The notes beneath the pieces are model-generated. The model saw only the letters and a list, made by a program, of their open reading frames with translations, had not been told where the DNA came from and searched no databases. Both the position numbers and the translations under genes were made by a program. A stretch of DNA of 64,000 nt, from assembly GCA_934699705.1 (NCBI GenBank), contig CAKUXD010000001.1:59824-123823 (forward strand), given 5' to 3'. Positions 8,361 to 16,526 of this stretch are shown here, piece by piece. This DNA comes from an uncultured Candidatus Melainabacteria bacterium (GTDB taxonomy: Bacteria > Cyanobacteriota > Vampirovibrionia > Gastranaerophilales > Gastranaerophilaceae). The first letter of the stretch is position 1, and every line of letters begins with the position of its first letter.

Positions 8361-8609
8361 TTAATCCTCTATAACTTCATATAATGTGCTTGATTCTTGA
8401 ATACTAACATTGTTTTGGGGGATAATTAAAATTTTAACTTTTACTGTTCGATTGTGATATTCAATTTCAATAATATCGCCAACTTTTAACTGTTTTGCGG
8501 GTTTTGCAGGATTACCGTTTACAAAAACTCTACCTGTTTCGGAAACTTCATTTGCAACGGTTCGTCTTTTTATTAATCTTGAAACCTTTAAAAATTTATC
8601 TAATCTCAA
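8361..8609 (-). CDS. rqcP: S4-domain RNA-binding protein RqcP (YabO/Hsp15-like)
   Basis: About 82 residues, mostly one S4 domain. 'RLDKFLKVSRLIKRRTVANE' followed by 'GRVFVNGNPAKPAKQLKVGD' is nearly diagnostic for RqcP, which binds obstructed 50S subunits and helps RqcH add Ala tails in ribosome rescue. The start is placed at the TTG at 8609-8607 because GGAGG lies 5 nt before it and the family begins MRLDKF. A GTG four codons upstream would overlap the binding site. RqcH is not in the window, so the RqcH link is inferred from the family. Confidence 0.88.
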   Translation of the reverse strand: MRLDKFLKVSRLIKRRTVANEVSETGRVFVNGNPAKPAKQLKVGDIIEIEYHNRTVKVKILIIPQNNVSIQESSTLYEVIED

Positions 8610-8699
8610 TGTATCCTCCACTTTTTAAATATTAGCATAAAAATTTGCTTTTTTTTAACATGTATTATAAAATGAAATTTATACAGAGGAAAAATTTAC

Positions 8700-10055
8700 A
8701 TGGATTCGACAGTCAGTACGGTTTTTAATTTATTTGTAATTACATTTTTATTATTGTCTAATGCTTTTTTTGTTGCATCTGAGTTTTCAATGGTGAAGGT
8801 TCGCAAAACCAAAATGGAAGAACTTTCTAAAAACGGTAATTCTACTGCAAATGTGGCTTTGGAGCAAATAGATGATTTAGATAGATTTGTTGCAGCAGTT
8901 CAATTAGGTGTAACAATTTCGAGTATCGGTTTAGGTTGGGTTGGTGAAGCAACCTTGGCGCATCTTATAGAGCCTTTATTTGGGTTTTTACCTCAAATAG
9001 CGCAAGGTGTTGCGGTGCATACGATTTCTGTTTCGGTTGCTTTTGTTTTAATCACGTTTTTGCACGTTGCAATTGGTGAATTAGTTCCGAAATCAATTGC
9101 TTTACAATATACGGAAACAACGGCTTTATTTGTGGCAAGACCAATGCATTTTATTATAGTTGTTTTCCACCCATTTATTTGGTTGTTAAATGGTTTTGGA
9201 AATTTATTGTTAAAAATGATGCACATACCTCACCCAAAAAGTTCTTTGGCGCATTCAACAGAGGAATTAGACATGCTTGTTGATGCAAGTTTTAAAGAAG
9301 GAGTTTTGAATGAAACTGAAAAGGATATGTTGCACAATGCTTTCAAATTCTCTGATTTAACTGCAAAAGAAGTAATGATTCCAAGAACAGATATGGTTTG
9401 TGTTCCAAAGGATATTACGCTTGAGGAGTTAAATAAATTAGCGAGTGAAAATCAATATACAAGATATCCGATTTATGAAGAAGATATCGACCATATTATA
9501 GGTTTTATTCACGTTAAAGACCTTTATTCTTCATCTTTGAAAGGTGAAAACTTTGATATTGAAAAATTAAAACGTCCGATTTTATTTGTTCCAGAAACAA
9601 TTACAATGGATAATATTGTTTTAGAGTTCAAAAAATGTCAAGGACAAATGGCCATTGTGTTTGATGAATACGGCGGAACCGCAGGTATTATCACGTTAGA
9701 AGACGTATTTGAAGAAATTTTTGGCGATGTTCAAGATGAATTTGACGAAGTTGAAGAAGTTGACATCAAAGAAATTGGTGAAAATTCTTATGAAGCTAAT
9801 GCGATGCTTAGACTTGATGAAATGGCTGAGTTTTTTGGTGTTGATGAAGAAAAATATGAAGAAGAAGATGTTGACACAGTTGGCGGAGTAGTTCTAAAAC
9901 TTTTAGGACGTATTGCAAAACTTGATGATTCTGTTGACTGGAAGAATTTAACCCTTCAGGTTAAAGAGGTTGACGGTGTTAGAATTACAAAATTATTAAT
10001 TGTGCGTCATCAACAACAAGAAGAAGAACAGAAAATTGTGAATTCTGAGTCGTAA
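8700..10055 (+). CDS. HlyC/CorC family membrane protein (CNNM + CBS + CorC domains)
   Basis: 451 residues. The N-terminal CNNM/DUF21 membrane domain (1-195) holds 'ASEFSMVKVRKTKMEEL' and four hydrophobic segments. A CBS pair follows (about 215-335; 'MIPRTDMVCVPKD', 'RYPIYEEDIDHIIGFIHVKDL', 'FDEYGGTAGIITLEDVFEEIFGD'), then the CorC/HlyC C-terminal domain (350-435; acidic 'DEFDEVEEVD', 'GGVVLKLLGRIA'). Members are linked to Mg2+ or Co2+ efflux; the old label 'hemolysin' is misleading. A Shine-Dalgarno (GAGG) precedes the ATG. It is transcribed alone. Confidence 0.92.
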   Translation: MDSTVSTVFNLFVITFLLLSNAFFVASEFSMVKVRKTKMEELSKNGNSTANVALEQIDDLDRFVAAVQLGVTISSIGLGWVGEATLAHLIEPLFGFLPQIAQGVAVHTISVSVAFVLITFLHVAIGELVPKSIALQYTETTALFVARPMHFIIVVFHPFIWLLNGFGNLLLKMMHIPHPKSSLAHSTEELDMLVDASFKEGVLNETEKDMLHNAFKFSDLTAKEVMIPRTDMVCVPKDITLEELNKLASENQYTRYPIYEEDIDHIIGFIHVKDLYSSSLKGENFDIEKLKRPILFVPETITMDNIVLEFKKCQGQMAIVFDEYGGTAGIITLEDVFEEIFGDVQDEFDEVEEVDIKEIGENSYEANAMLRLDEMAEFFGVDEEKYEEEDVDTVGGVVLKLLGRIAKLDDSVDWKNLTLQVKEVDGVRITKLLIVRHQQQEEEQKIVNSES

Positions 10056-10112
10056 ATGGTTGATTTTTCTTAAATTGATAAAAAATATATTAATAAAAAC
10101 AAGGAGAAAGGT

Positions 10113-10160
10113 ATGAAAAATACTGTGAATACTGAATTACAACCTCGGGGGGGGGGGTAA
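10113..10160 (+). CDS. OFF-frame leader of the prepilin gene, stopping just after the G tract
   Basis: ATG at 10113 has an excellent Shine-Dalgarno (AAGGAG). It encodes MKNTVNTELQPR plus four Gly, then TAA immediately after the G11 tract. Losing one G (or gaining two) removes this stop. The frame then runs on without a stop through 10161-10233 into the prepilin frame. This ATG is therefore probably the real start of the prepilin gene, caught here in the OFF or frameshifted state. A sequencing or assembly error in the homopolymer would look the same. Confidence 0.6.
   Translation: MKNTVNTELQPRGGG
10147..10157 (+). repeat. G11 homopolymer, candidate phase-variation tract
   Basis: Eleven consecutive G in a strongly AT-rich region, inside the 5' coding part of a surface-appendage gene. 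The tract decides whether the frame from ATG 10113 reaches the prepilin. Slipped-strand mispairing at such tracts is the classic phase-variation mechanism. No comparable G or C run was noticed elsewhere in the window. Confidence 0.75.
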
Positions 10161-10233
10161 AACTAGCTGTAACGCTACTTTTCCAGATTTTATAAAAAGA
10201 TTTTTTGAGAGCGTACAAAAGAAATGTTGTGAA

Positions 10234-11133
10234 TTGTCGCTTGTGAATAGTGAATCGACAAATAATAAACAAGCAAATGACAGTAAAGTTAATTCGCAAC
10301 TGTCTTGGATTATTGCTTCACTCGGACAAGTTGCTCATTTCACTAGCGTTGTCATTCGCAAAGTCCTCGCTACTTCGGGCTGGGTTCGCTCTGCTCACAC
10401 GGCGCCCTACGCAAAATCCGCTCACAACTCACGACTCACGAAATTCGCTTTTACTCTCGCCGAAACCCTTGTCGTAATGGGCATTATTGGCGTAGTTGCA
10501 GCGCTTACGATTCCAAACTTAAACCAATCAACAGGCGACAAAGAAAAAGTTGCAAAAGTTAAAAAAATATATTCAAATTTAGATGATGCTTTCGGCAGAG
10601 CAATCGCGGTTTATGGCCCATATAAGACTTGGTTTATTAATGATGTTAAAGATGGTAAGCCTGATTATAAAGCTCGGAGTATTCGTGTTGCTAACAGAAT
10701 GACTGAGTTTATGAAAGTATCAAAAAATTGTGGGGTTGATGGTACTGGTTGTTTTTTCTCAGGTGCTTACAAGGCATTATATAATGACAAAACTCACACA
10801 ATATTTAATAATGATATGCAAATGTTTTTATTAGCAGATGGTACAGCTTTGGCTTTTGATGGAATTAATATTTATGTAGATATTGATGGCGCAAAAGGTG
10901 CGAATACTTTTGGTAAAGATTATTTTATTTTTGGTGTTTATTCTCAGGAAGATTTTATTGAGCCTCAATTTTTTAATATGACTGAAGAAGAAATAAAAGA
11001 CAAATGTTTTATAGAAGGTGCTTTTTGTGCTCCTTGGGTAATAGAAACAGGAAACATGGATTACTTAAAAGCTAACGAAGGAGTTTGTCCTAACGGTACA
11101 GAATTATCTTGGGAAAATACAAGTTGTAAGTAA
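10234..11133 (+). CDS. Type IV pilin-like prepilin with a long repeat-derived N-terminal extension
   Basis: The frame shown opens at a TTG without a binding site; the true start is probably ATG 10113 via the G tract. Near residue 72 comes the prepilin signal 'KFAFTLAETLVVMGIIGVVAALTIPNL': cleavage before Phe, Glu at +5 and a hydrophobic helix. The globular part has an alpha spine ('KVKKIYSNLDDAFGRAIA') and four late Cys residues. It would be inserted by SecYEG, cleaved by PilD-type peptidase and assembled in a pilus or pseudopilus; none of those genes is here. Residues 28-64 are translated from a GC-rich dispersed repeat that also occurs non-coding near 60.1 kb. No start codon lies close to the signal. 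Confidence 0.75.
   Translation: MSLVNSESTNNKQANDSKVNSQLSWIIASLGQVAHFTSVVIRKVLATSGWVRSAHTAPYAKSAHNSRLTKFAFTLAETLVVMGIIGVVAALTIPNLNQSTGDKEKVAKVKKIYSNLDDAFGRAIAVYGPYKTWFINDVKDGKPDYKARSIRVANRMTEFMKVSKNCGVDGTGCFFSGAYKALYNDKTHTIFNNDMQMFLLADGTALAFDGINIYVDIDGAKGANTFGKDYFIFGVYSQEDFIEPQFFNMTEEEIKDKCFIEGAFCAPWVIETGNMDYLKANEGVCPNGTELSWENTSCK
10316..10424 (+). repeat. Dispersed GC-rich repeat, copy A, embedded in the prepilin gene
   Basis: The core 10324-10424 aligns without gaps over 101 bp with the reverse complement of 60026-60126, with nine mismatches by eye. About 8 further bp match at the left end. It is markedly richer in GC than its surroundings ('GGGCTGGGTTCGCT', 'ACGGCGCCCTACG'). Confidence 0.85.
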
Positions 11134-11217
11134 ATGAACATTAAACTAAGCCTTTTTTGTTGACTTTTTAGGAAAAATAATTATAAACCAAACGGGGGAT
11201 TTTTTACTCTAGTCCCT

Positions 11218-11244
11218 TAAAATTTTGTCTGTTTTATCCGATAA
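11218..11244 (+). promoter_or_regulatory. Sigma-28-type promoter of the lytic transglycosylase gene
   Basis: TAAAATTT, 11 nt, TCCGATAA: two mismatches to the sigma-28 consensus at exact spacing. The -10 ends 26 nt before the ATG at 11271. It groups this gene with the hook-like genes. Confidence 0.6.
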
Positions 11245-11270
11245 TTGAAATAGCGAGGTTTATTTATAAT

Positions 11271-12011
11271 ATGTTTTCCCCAATGATTCAAAGTTTAATA
11301 TCATCAAGTGGTCAACAAACTGCTATTCAACGTAGTTTGCAATTGCAGTCTTATATAAATCCGCCAAAAGTAAATTTACCTGAAAAAACAGTAGATAAAA
11401 AGTCTTTTGCCGAAGTTTTAAAGTCTTCTCAGGCTCAACAAACTAATAAAACAGGTTTTGGTGCGTTAGTTCCTCAACAACCGTCAGAAGAAGTTAAAGC
11501 AAAAATTTTAAGCAAGGGTGAAACAACAGAAAAAGTCGGTAAATTTGGCTTATTAACAGGTATTTCTAATAAGTTTAACGCTTTAAGAGCATCTGATGCG
11601 ACTACATCAATCCCAGAAGTTAGCAGAAACGCACCTAAGGCTCAAATTTTATCTATGATTGATAAAGTTTCTAAAAAGCATGGTGTTGATGAAAAACTTG
11701 TAAGAGCTTTGGTTCGTCAAGAATCAGGGTTTAACCCTAATGCGACATCTCATTGTGGTGCAATGGGCTTAATGCAATTAATGCCCGCAACTGCAAAGGG
11801 TTTAGGCGTAACAGATGCTTACAATCCTGTTCAAAATGTTGAAGGTGGCGTTAAGTATTTAAAAAGCATGCTAAATAAATATAACGGTAATGTTATTTTA
11901 GCTCTTGCTGCTTATAATGCAGGCCCTGGAGCTGTCGATAAATACGGCACAGTTCCACCTTACGCAGAAACTCAAAATTACGTGAAATCAATATTGGCTA
12001 ATTATCTATGA
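11271..12011 (+). CDS. SLT-type lytic transglycosylase, possibly flagellum-associated
   Basis: 246 residues. Residues 1-125 are polar and disordered with no signal peptide. They include 'DKKSFAEVLKSSQAQ', similar in style to the N-termini of flagellar wall-lytic enzymes. Residues 126-246 are a complete SLT domain: catalytic Glu in 'ALVRQESGFNPNA', 'GAMGLMQLMPATA' and 'ALAAYNAGPGAV'. The enzyme cleaves the MurNAc-GlcNAc bond to form 1,6-anhydroMurNAc. The missing signal peptide and the sigma-28-type promoter suggest export through the flagellar apparatus and local opening of peptidoglycan for rod assembly. The enzyme class is certain; the flagellar role is inferred. Confidence 0.85.
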   Translation: MFSPMIQSLISSSGQQTAIQRSLQLQSYINPPKVNLPEKTVDKKSFAEVLKSSQAQQTNKTGFGALVPQQPSEEVKAKILSKGETTEKVGKFGLLTGISNKFNALRASDATTSIPEVSRNAPKAQILSMIDKVSKKHGVDEKLVRALVRQESGFNPNATSHCGAMGLMQLMPATAKGLGVTDAYNPVQNVEGGVKYLKSMLNKYNGNVILALAAYNAGPGAVDKYGTVPPYAETQNYVKSILANYL

Positions 12012-12066
12012 TGTGTTTAATTAATTTTTTATTCAGAATATTTGCAATGAGAAAGCTAAGAGTAAA

Positions 12067-13431
12067 CTAGCCTTTTAGCCAAACTATATCATTGAAGATT
12101 ATCACTACCATTAGAACAATAAGTAGTGAGAAGAAGAAAGTTCCAATTTTTTCAACTGTTTCATCATTTAATCTTCTGCCTCTGATTTTTTCAAGTATTA
12201 AGAATAAAATGTGTCCACCGTCAAGAGCAGGTATCGGTAAAAAGTTTACGATAGCCAAGTCCATTGAAATTATTGCAGTTAATAATAATCCATAGAACAT
12301 TCCGCTATTGCTAATGATATCGCCACCAACTTTTGTAATCGCAACTATACCATGCAAATCCTTGAATGGAATTTTCCCTGTGAAAATTAAGCCTAAACCG
12401 TAAACCATATCATAAGTTTTATCCCAAAGGTAGATTGTACTATGTTTTACGACCGATTTTATGCCCTTTGTTTTAACCAAATTACTTTTTTGTGCAAATT
12501 CAATTCCAAGTTTGCCGTCTTTGTCTGTATATACAGGATTTAAGTCGATAATTTTGTCATTTCTTTGAACTTTAATGTAAATAGGGTGTCTTGTGTCGGA
12601 CATTGCTTTAGAAATATCTTCAAGAGTGTATTGTTCATTACCAGTAAAATAGCTGTAATTATTGGCAATTAGGTCATCTCTAAGTGAAATAAGTTTATCT
12701 TCAAGTTTTTCATCGTCATTTTTGTATGCGACAAATCCTTTTTCTGCATCTTTTGAGTATGAAATGGCCGCCTCATCAGTAACTTCTGGAAGTTTTACTG
12801 TTACACCATTAGGTATAACTTCGTCTGTTTGAAAAGCTAAGTTCATTTCTTTAAGTTTAGCAAGTTTTTCATTAGCTTGGTATTTGTTGTAATATCCATC
12901 ATAAGAATTGCTATTTTTAATTATTGACAAAATTGAATTTAGATTTGTAATATTTGTGTTATTTATTGAAATGATTTTGTCATTTTTTTCAATACCAGAT
13001 TGCCAGATAGAGGCTTCTTTTGGAGCAATGATGTTATTTACATAGATTTCGTAAGTGTTTGCAGGTAAATGTCCCCAATGAAAAGACGCAAATAGCACGA
13101 TTATGTATGCGCAAATAACATTAAAAAATACGCCAGCGGAAGTTACGATTGCTCTTTGGTAGATTGGTCGGTTTAAAAATCTGTCTGGAGAGTCTTTTGG
13201 TAATTCGCAATCCTTGTCATCATCTTCAAATTCTACATATCCACCGATTAAAAATGCGTGAATTAAAACTGTTGTATCACCGATTTGTTTTTGCCATAAA
13301 GTTGGTCCAATAGGAAACCCCAGAGCAAATTTCTTAACTTTAATTTTAAACATTTTTGCTGCTAGGAAGTGTCCTAATTCGTGTACTAAAATTAACACAC
13401 TTAATAAAATTATCATTATTAAAATTGACAT
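12067..13431 (-). CDS. rseP: Site-2 intramembrane metalloprotease RseP (M50)
   Basis: About 454 residues. The zinc motif HELGH sits in the first membrane helix ('ILVHELGHFLAAKMF'). The third ligand region is 'NFLPIPALDGGHILF' near the C-terminus, and a PDZ-like domain with a long insertion lies between. RseP-type proteases cut anti-sigma factors or remnant signal peptides within the membrane. The start is set at the ATG at 13431, with GGAG upstream. An extended frame beginning at 13464 would overlap the divergent comF start. The central region is longer and more charged than in enteric RseP. Confidence 0.9.
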   Translation of the reverse strand: MSILIMIILLSVLILVHELGHFLAAKMFKIKVKKFALGFPIGPTLWQKQIGDTTVLIHAFLIGGYVEFEDDDKDCELPKDSPDRFLNRPIYQRAIVTSAGVFFNVICAYIIVLFASFHWGHLPANTYEIYVNNIIAPKEASIWQSGIEKNDKIISINNTNITNLNSILSIIKNSNSYDGYYNKYQANEKLAKLKEMNLAFQTDEVIPNGVTVKLPEVTDEAAISYSKDAEKGFVAYKNDDEKLEDKLISLRDDLIANNYSYFTGNEQYTLEDISKAMSDTRHPIYIKVQRNDKIIDLNPVYTDKDGKLGIEFAQKSNLVKTKGIKSVVKHSTIYLWDKTYDMVYGLGLIFTGKIPFKDLHGIVAITKVGGDIISNSGMFYGLLLTAIISMDLAIVNFLPIPALDGGHILFLILEKIRGRRLNDETVEKIGTFFFSLLIVLMVVIIFNDIVWLKG

Positions 13432-13462
13432 AATTTCTCCTTTATTTCTATAATATTTTATC

Positions 13463-14104
13463 ATGAAAAATTTTTTATTAAGTCTTTTAGATTGGATTTA
13501 TAAGAAAAAATGTTACGTATGCGGAAGGTCAAAAGAGTCCGCAAAACTTTGTTCTAAGTGTTATGAAAAAATAAGATTTAATTCAAAAAATGTTAACAGA
13601 AAAATCTTGAAGGTAGATGTTTATGCATGCGGATTTTATGATACAGTTTTGCAGAGGATTATTAGAGGGTTAAAATATCATAGACAAAGAGAGTTAGCGT
13701 ATTATCAAGCAAAATTTATGTGGGAATATTGGCAATCTTTAGGATTAGAAAAAGATTTCATAGTTGTCCCTGTTCCTTTGTATAAAACTCGTCAAAAGCA
13801 ACGTAAATACAATCACATGGAACTTGTTGCGCTGGAATTTTGTAAACTTTCAGGATACGAATATGATTTTGATTTAATAAAGCGAATTAAGGATACCAAG
13901 CCTCAATACAGGTTAAAAAGACATGAAAGAATGGAGAATTTAGCGGGCGCATTTGAGGTTAAATTTGATGTAAAACCAGAAAAACCACTTTTACTGATTG
14001 ATGATATATGTACGACAGGTTCAACTTTTGAATCAATGATTGTGGCATTGAATAAAAAATGCGTTTATAATATAACATGTTTGGCAACATCAACGGTGGA
14101 ATAG
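13463..14104 (+). CDS. comF: ComF family phosphoribosyltransferase-like protein
   Basis: 213 residues. An N-terminal four-Cys zinc finger ('CYVCGR', 'CSKCYEK') is followed by a type I phosphoribosyltransferase fold. The PRPP loop is 'PLLLIDDICTTGSTF', and 'VPVPLYKTRQKQRKYN' is the usual ComF segment. In naturally competent bacteria ComF helps bring in or process single-stranded DNA. With prepilin genes present, competence is conceivable. A TATAAT box ends 8 nt before the ATG, giving a leader of a base or two. It runs into the TPR gene 2 nt later. Confidence 0.9.
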   Translation: MKNFLLSLLDWIYKKKCYVCGRSKESAKLCSKCYEKIRFNSKNVNRKILKVDVYACGFYDTVLQRIIRGLKYHRQRELAYYQAKFMWEYWQSLGLEKDFIVVPVPLYKTRQKQRKYNHMELVALEFCKLSGYEYDFDLIKRIKDTKPQYRLKRHERMENLAGAFEVKFDVKPEKPLLLIDDICTTGSTFESMIVALNKKCVYNITCLATSTVE

Positions 14105-14106
14105 TT

Positions 14107-14751
14107 ATGAAAAAGTTATTTTTGATAATTTGTATATTAATATTTTCAACTTCGGCGCAGGCAGTTGAATGTTATTCTGCCTATGAATGCACTGTTTTTG
14201 GTGAACTTTATATAAGAGAAAAAGACTACAAAGATGCTGTTGAATGTTTTGACAAAGCCATTTCTTTTTACGATAAATGTTTTATAGCTTACGCTTTTCG
14301 TGCAAAGGCTAATTTTTATTTAAAAGAATATCATAAAACTTTTAATGACGCTTCAAAGTCCATAGAAATTTCACCAAATCCAGTAGGATATGGTTTAAGA
14401 GCGAGTGCAAAATTGGCATTAGGCGATGAAAAAGGTGCTATTGAAGATACAACAAAAGCCTTAGAACTTGATTCAAGATATATGAAGTGTTATGAAGTTA
14501 GAGCGCGGGCAAAAGTTAAATTAAAAGATTATAATGGTGCTTTGGAAGATATACAAAAGGCCTTAGCATTACGTCCTAATTATGCAAAAAGTTACGAAGT
14601 TAAAGCAAGAGCAGAACAGGGTTTGAAGGATTATCGTTCTGCAAAAAGAGATTTTGAAGTTGCAGAAGGATTTTTCAAACTTCAAGAGGATACTGTAAAT
14701 GAGAAGAAAATGCAAAGACTAGTACGTTATTGTAAAAGGCGGATAAGATGA
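14107..14751 (+). CDS. Secreted TPR-repeat protein
   Basis: About 214 residues. The start at 14107 gives a standard signal peptide (MKKLFLIICILIFSTSAQA). A longer frame from 14077 would hide it. Four or more TPR repeats follow ('YKDAVECFDKAI', 'EKGAIEDTTKALELD', 'YNGALEDIQKALALRPN', 'YRSAKRDFEVAE'), a scaffold for protein contacts, here periplasmic. It is in an operon with comF upstream and the 106-aa gene downstream (4-nt overlap). The partner is unknown. Confidence 0.85.
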   Translation: MKKLFLIICILIFSTSAQAVECYSAYECTVFGELYIREKDYKDAVECFDKAISFYDKCFIAYAFRAKANFYLKEYHKTFNDASKSIEISPNPVGYGLRASAKLALGDEKGAIEDTTKALELDSRYMKCYEVRARAKVKLKDYNGALEDIQKALALRPNYAKSYEVKARAEQGLKDYRSAKRDFEVAEGFFKLQEDTVNEKKMQRLVRYCKRRIR

Positions 14752-15068
14752 TTATTGCTGAATTTGCCAAATTTTTGCAAACTCATGACGAAGATATAAT
14801 AAAAAATAAATCAACCTGCAGTCTTTTGTGTGCGTGGGTTATGGAGATTTTAGAAAGAAAACCAAGAACGAATGTTGAAAAAGTTGTGCATGCGGAGATT
14901 GCATGTGCAAAGAATGAAAATGATGAATTTTTGCTTGTAGCAAAGTCAGAAAGCGGGCAAAAACTTACTCAGGCGTTGTATCATTTTGCTCTAAGCTACG
15001 AGCAACATATTATGCGTAAATGGTTGAACGATAAAAATACAAATGACTTTAACAATAGGCTTGAATAA
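14748..15068 (+). CDS. Hypothetical 106-residue cytoplasmic protein
   Basis: The ATGA overlap with the TPR gene indicates translational coupling. The protein has no signal or membrane segment. It is helical, with 'CSLLCAWVMEILERK' and a C-terminal 'HFALSYEQHIMRKWL'. Family not recognised. Position alone makes it the third gene of a comF-TPR unit. Confidence 0.65.
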   Translation: MIIAEFAKFLQTHDEDIIKNKSTCSLLCAWVMEILERKPRTNVEKVVHAEIACAKNENDEFLLVAKSESGQKLTQALYHFALSYEQHIMRKWLNDKNTNDFNNRLE

Positions 15069-15125
15069 TCTTTAAAGACATGATAAGATAACATAACTTC
15101 AGTATAATTATGAAAGGTATGTTTT

Positions 15126-15683
15126 ATGGAAAAAATAAATATTTCATTAATAAAAAATCCAGCGTTAAAGGAATTAGCAACTTGTTTGGATTCGGCAATA
15201 GAAAAAGACCCGAATGCTTTCTCAAATAATATTTTTGGCTATAAAAAAGACGATGCTTTAAACGATGTAGAATATGGTGCTTTTCTTGAATTAGCAAATT
15301 ATTTGGTAAAAGAAAAAAAGTGCACAAAAGAAGATTTAGCACAAGTTATGAAACTAAGGAAGGAAACAAACTTTGACCCGTCTTTATATGATAAAGATAT
15401 TGGTTCTCGATTGTTTGGTAATACAGAAAAAGCTAACAAATATACAAAACAAATACAAGAAATTAGTTTAGAACTTGATGAATATAATCAACCAACTTTA
15501 AAAAAATCAATCCGAGATTTTACTAAATGGTGGAATAAATCAACGTTGGGTAAACACATGCAAATAGAACCCGATGTAATTAAACGACAAAAGGAACTAT
15601 CTAGCAGATTAACTTCTTTAGAAAGTCAATTAAATGATTATGAAATGTCGCAGGTATTAAAGAAAATAGGTTTTTCTAAATAA
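15126..15683 (+). CDS. Hypothetical coiled-coil protein, 185 residues
   Basis: It is soluble, charged and helical, with a predicted coiled coil in the last 60 residues ('KRQKELSSRLTSLESQLND'). No signal peptide and no recognised family. An upstream AAAGG is the probable binding site, and a TATAAT lies at about 15102. It is followed by its own strong terminator. A sequence TTTAAAGACATG upstream resembles recurring AAACATGTTT-like words around accessory genes in this window. Confidence 0.6.
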   Translation: MEKINISLIKNPALKELATCLDSAIEKDPNAFSNNIFGYKKDDALNDVEYGAFLELANYLVKEKKCTKEDLAQVMKLRKETNFDPSLYDKDIGSRLFGNTEKANKYTKQIQEISLELDEYNQPTLKKSIRDFTKWWNKSTLGKHMQIEPDVIKRQKELSSRLTSLESQLNDYEMSQVLKKIGFSK

Positions 15684-15686
15684 GTC

Positions 15687-15712
15687 AAGAGGTGTTTTAA
15701 ACACCTCTTTTT
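15687..15712 (+). terminator. Rho-independent terminator
   Basis: AAGAGGTGTT, 3-nt loop, AACACCTCTT, then TTT. It closes the gene ending at 15683. Confidence 0.9.
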
Positions 15713-15732
15713 GAATATTTGTAAAGACATGC

Positions 15733-15761
15733 TTGATTTTAAAACATGTTTACAATAAGAT
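15733..15761 (+). promoter_or_regulatory. Housekeeping promoter of rplJ-rplL
   Basis: TTGATT, 17 nt, TAAGAT. Transcription would start near 15768, the first base of the folded L10 leader. Confidence 0.7.
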
Positions 15762-15767
15762 AGTTTT

Positions 15768-15832
15768 ACAAACCGCAGACAGTTAGTGCCAAAAGGCTTA
15801 AATCAAGAGAGCTAACCGAGGTCAAAAACTTA
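15768..15832 (+). ncRNA. Ribosomal protein L10 leader (autoregulatory mRNA element)
   Basis: The sequence carries the words typical of the L10 leader: 'CCGCAGACAGTTAG', 'TGCCAAAAGGCTTAA' and 'GCTAACCGAGGTC'. TTAG/CTAA pairs the outer stem, and the internal bulges resemble the L10(L12)4-binding kink-turn. In this family, excess L10-L12 complex binds the leader and shuts down expression. A terminator-like hairpin 20 nt downstream suggests control by attenuation. Confidence 0.8.
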
Positions 15833-15852
15833 ATTAAATAGTATTTGATTGG

Positions 15853-15890
15853 AAAATTTTGCGGCTTTATGTAGGCAAAATTTTTTTTAT
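15853..15890 (+). terminator. Attenuator hairpin between the L10 leader and rplJ
   Basis: AAAATTTTGC, 12-nt loop, GCAAAATTTT, then a T run. It lies before rplJ, not after a gene, so it can only act as a conditional terminator or attenuator. Confidence 0.7.
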
Positions 15891-15932
15891 GCTTACACAA
15901 TAGGTCGATAAAAAAGTACAAAAGGAGAAAAC

Positions 15933-16454
15933 ATGTCAACAAAAGCTTTTAAAGATGAAAAAATCGAAAAAATTAAAGAAAAAATTGAAAAAGCTCAAGT
16001 TGCTATTGTTACTGAATACCGTGGAATGACAGTAGAAGAAATCACAAAAATACGTCGCGAATTACAAAAATGTGGCGGTGATTACATGGTAACAAAAAAC
16101 ACACTTGCAAAAATTGCAGTAAAAGGTTCAGAATATGAAGTTTTAACAGAAGCTTTAAAAGGACCAATCGCAATCGCTTTCGGATTTGAAGATCCAGTTA
16201 GCCCTGCAAAAGCTTTAGCAAAATTCATTAAAGAATCTAAAAAAGGCGAAATTGTTGCAGCAGCATTAGATGGTAAATTATTATCAGCAAATGAAGCAAA
16301 AGCATTGGCAGATCTTCCATCAAAAGAAGAAATTTACGCAAAAATGCTTGGATGCATCAATTCACCAGCAACAGGCATTGTTGGTTCTATCAACGCAGTT
16401 ATGGCATCACTTACACGTGCTGTTGCAGCTGTTAGGGATCAAAAAGCCGCTTAA
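15933..16454 (+). CDS. rplJ: 50S ribosomal protein L10
   Basis: 173 residues, normal length. 'AQVAIVTEYRGMTVEEITKIRRELQKCGGDYMVTKNTL' is the conserved rRNA-binding N-terminal domain. The C-terminal helix that carries L12 dimers ends 'LTRAVAAVRDQ'. It forms the base of the ribosomal stalk. A Shine-Dalgarno (AAAGGAG) precedes the ATG. It is co-transcribed with rplL behind the L10 leader. The neighbours rplK/rplA and rpoB are not adjacent. Confidence 0.97.
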   Translation: MSTKAFKDEKIEKIKEKIEKAQVAIVTEYRGMTVEEITKIRRELQKCGGDYMVTKNTLAKIAVKGSEYEVLTEALKGPIAIAFGFEDPVSPAKALAKFIKESKKGEIVAAALDGKLLSANEAKALADLPSKEEIYAKMLGCINSPATGIVGSINAVMASLTRAVAAVRDQKAA

Positions 16455-16526
16455 TTCAGTTTTATGTAGTGCATAAAACAAAAACACAAAGTTATTACTC
16501 AGAATTTATTATGAAAGGAAAATAAA

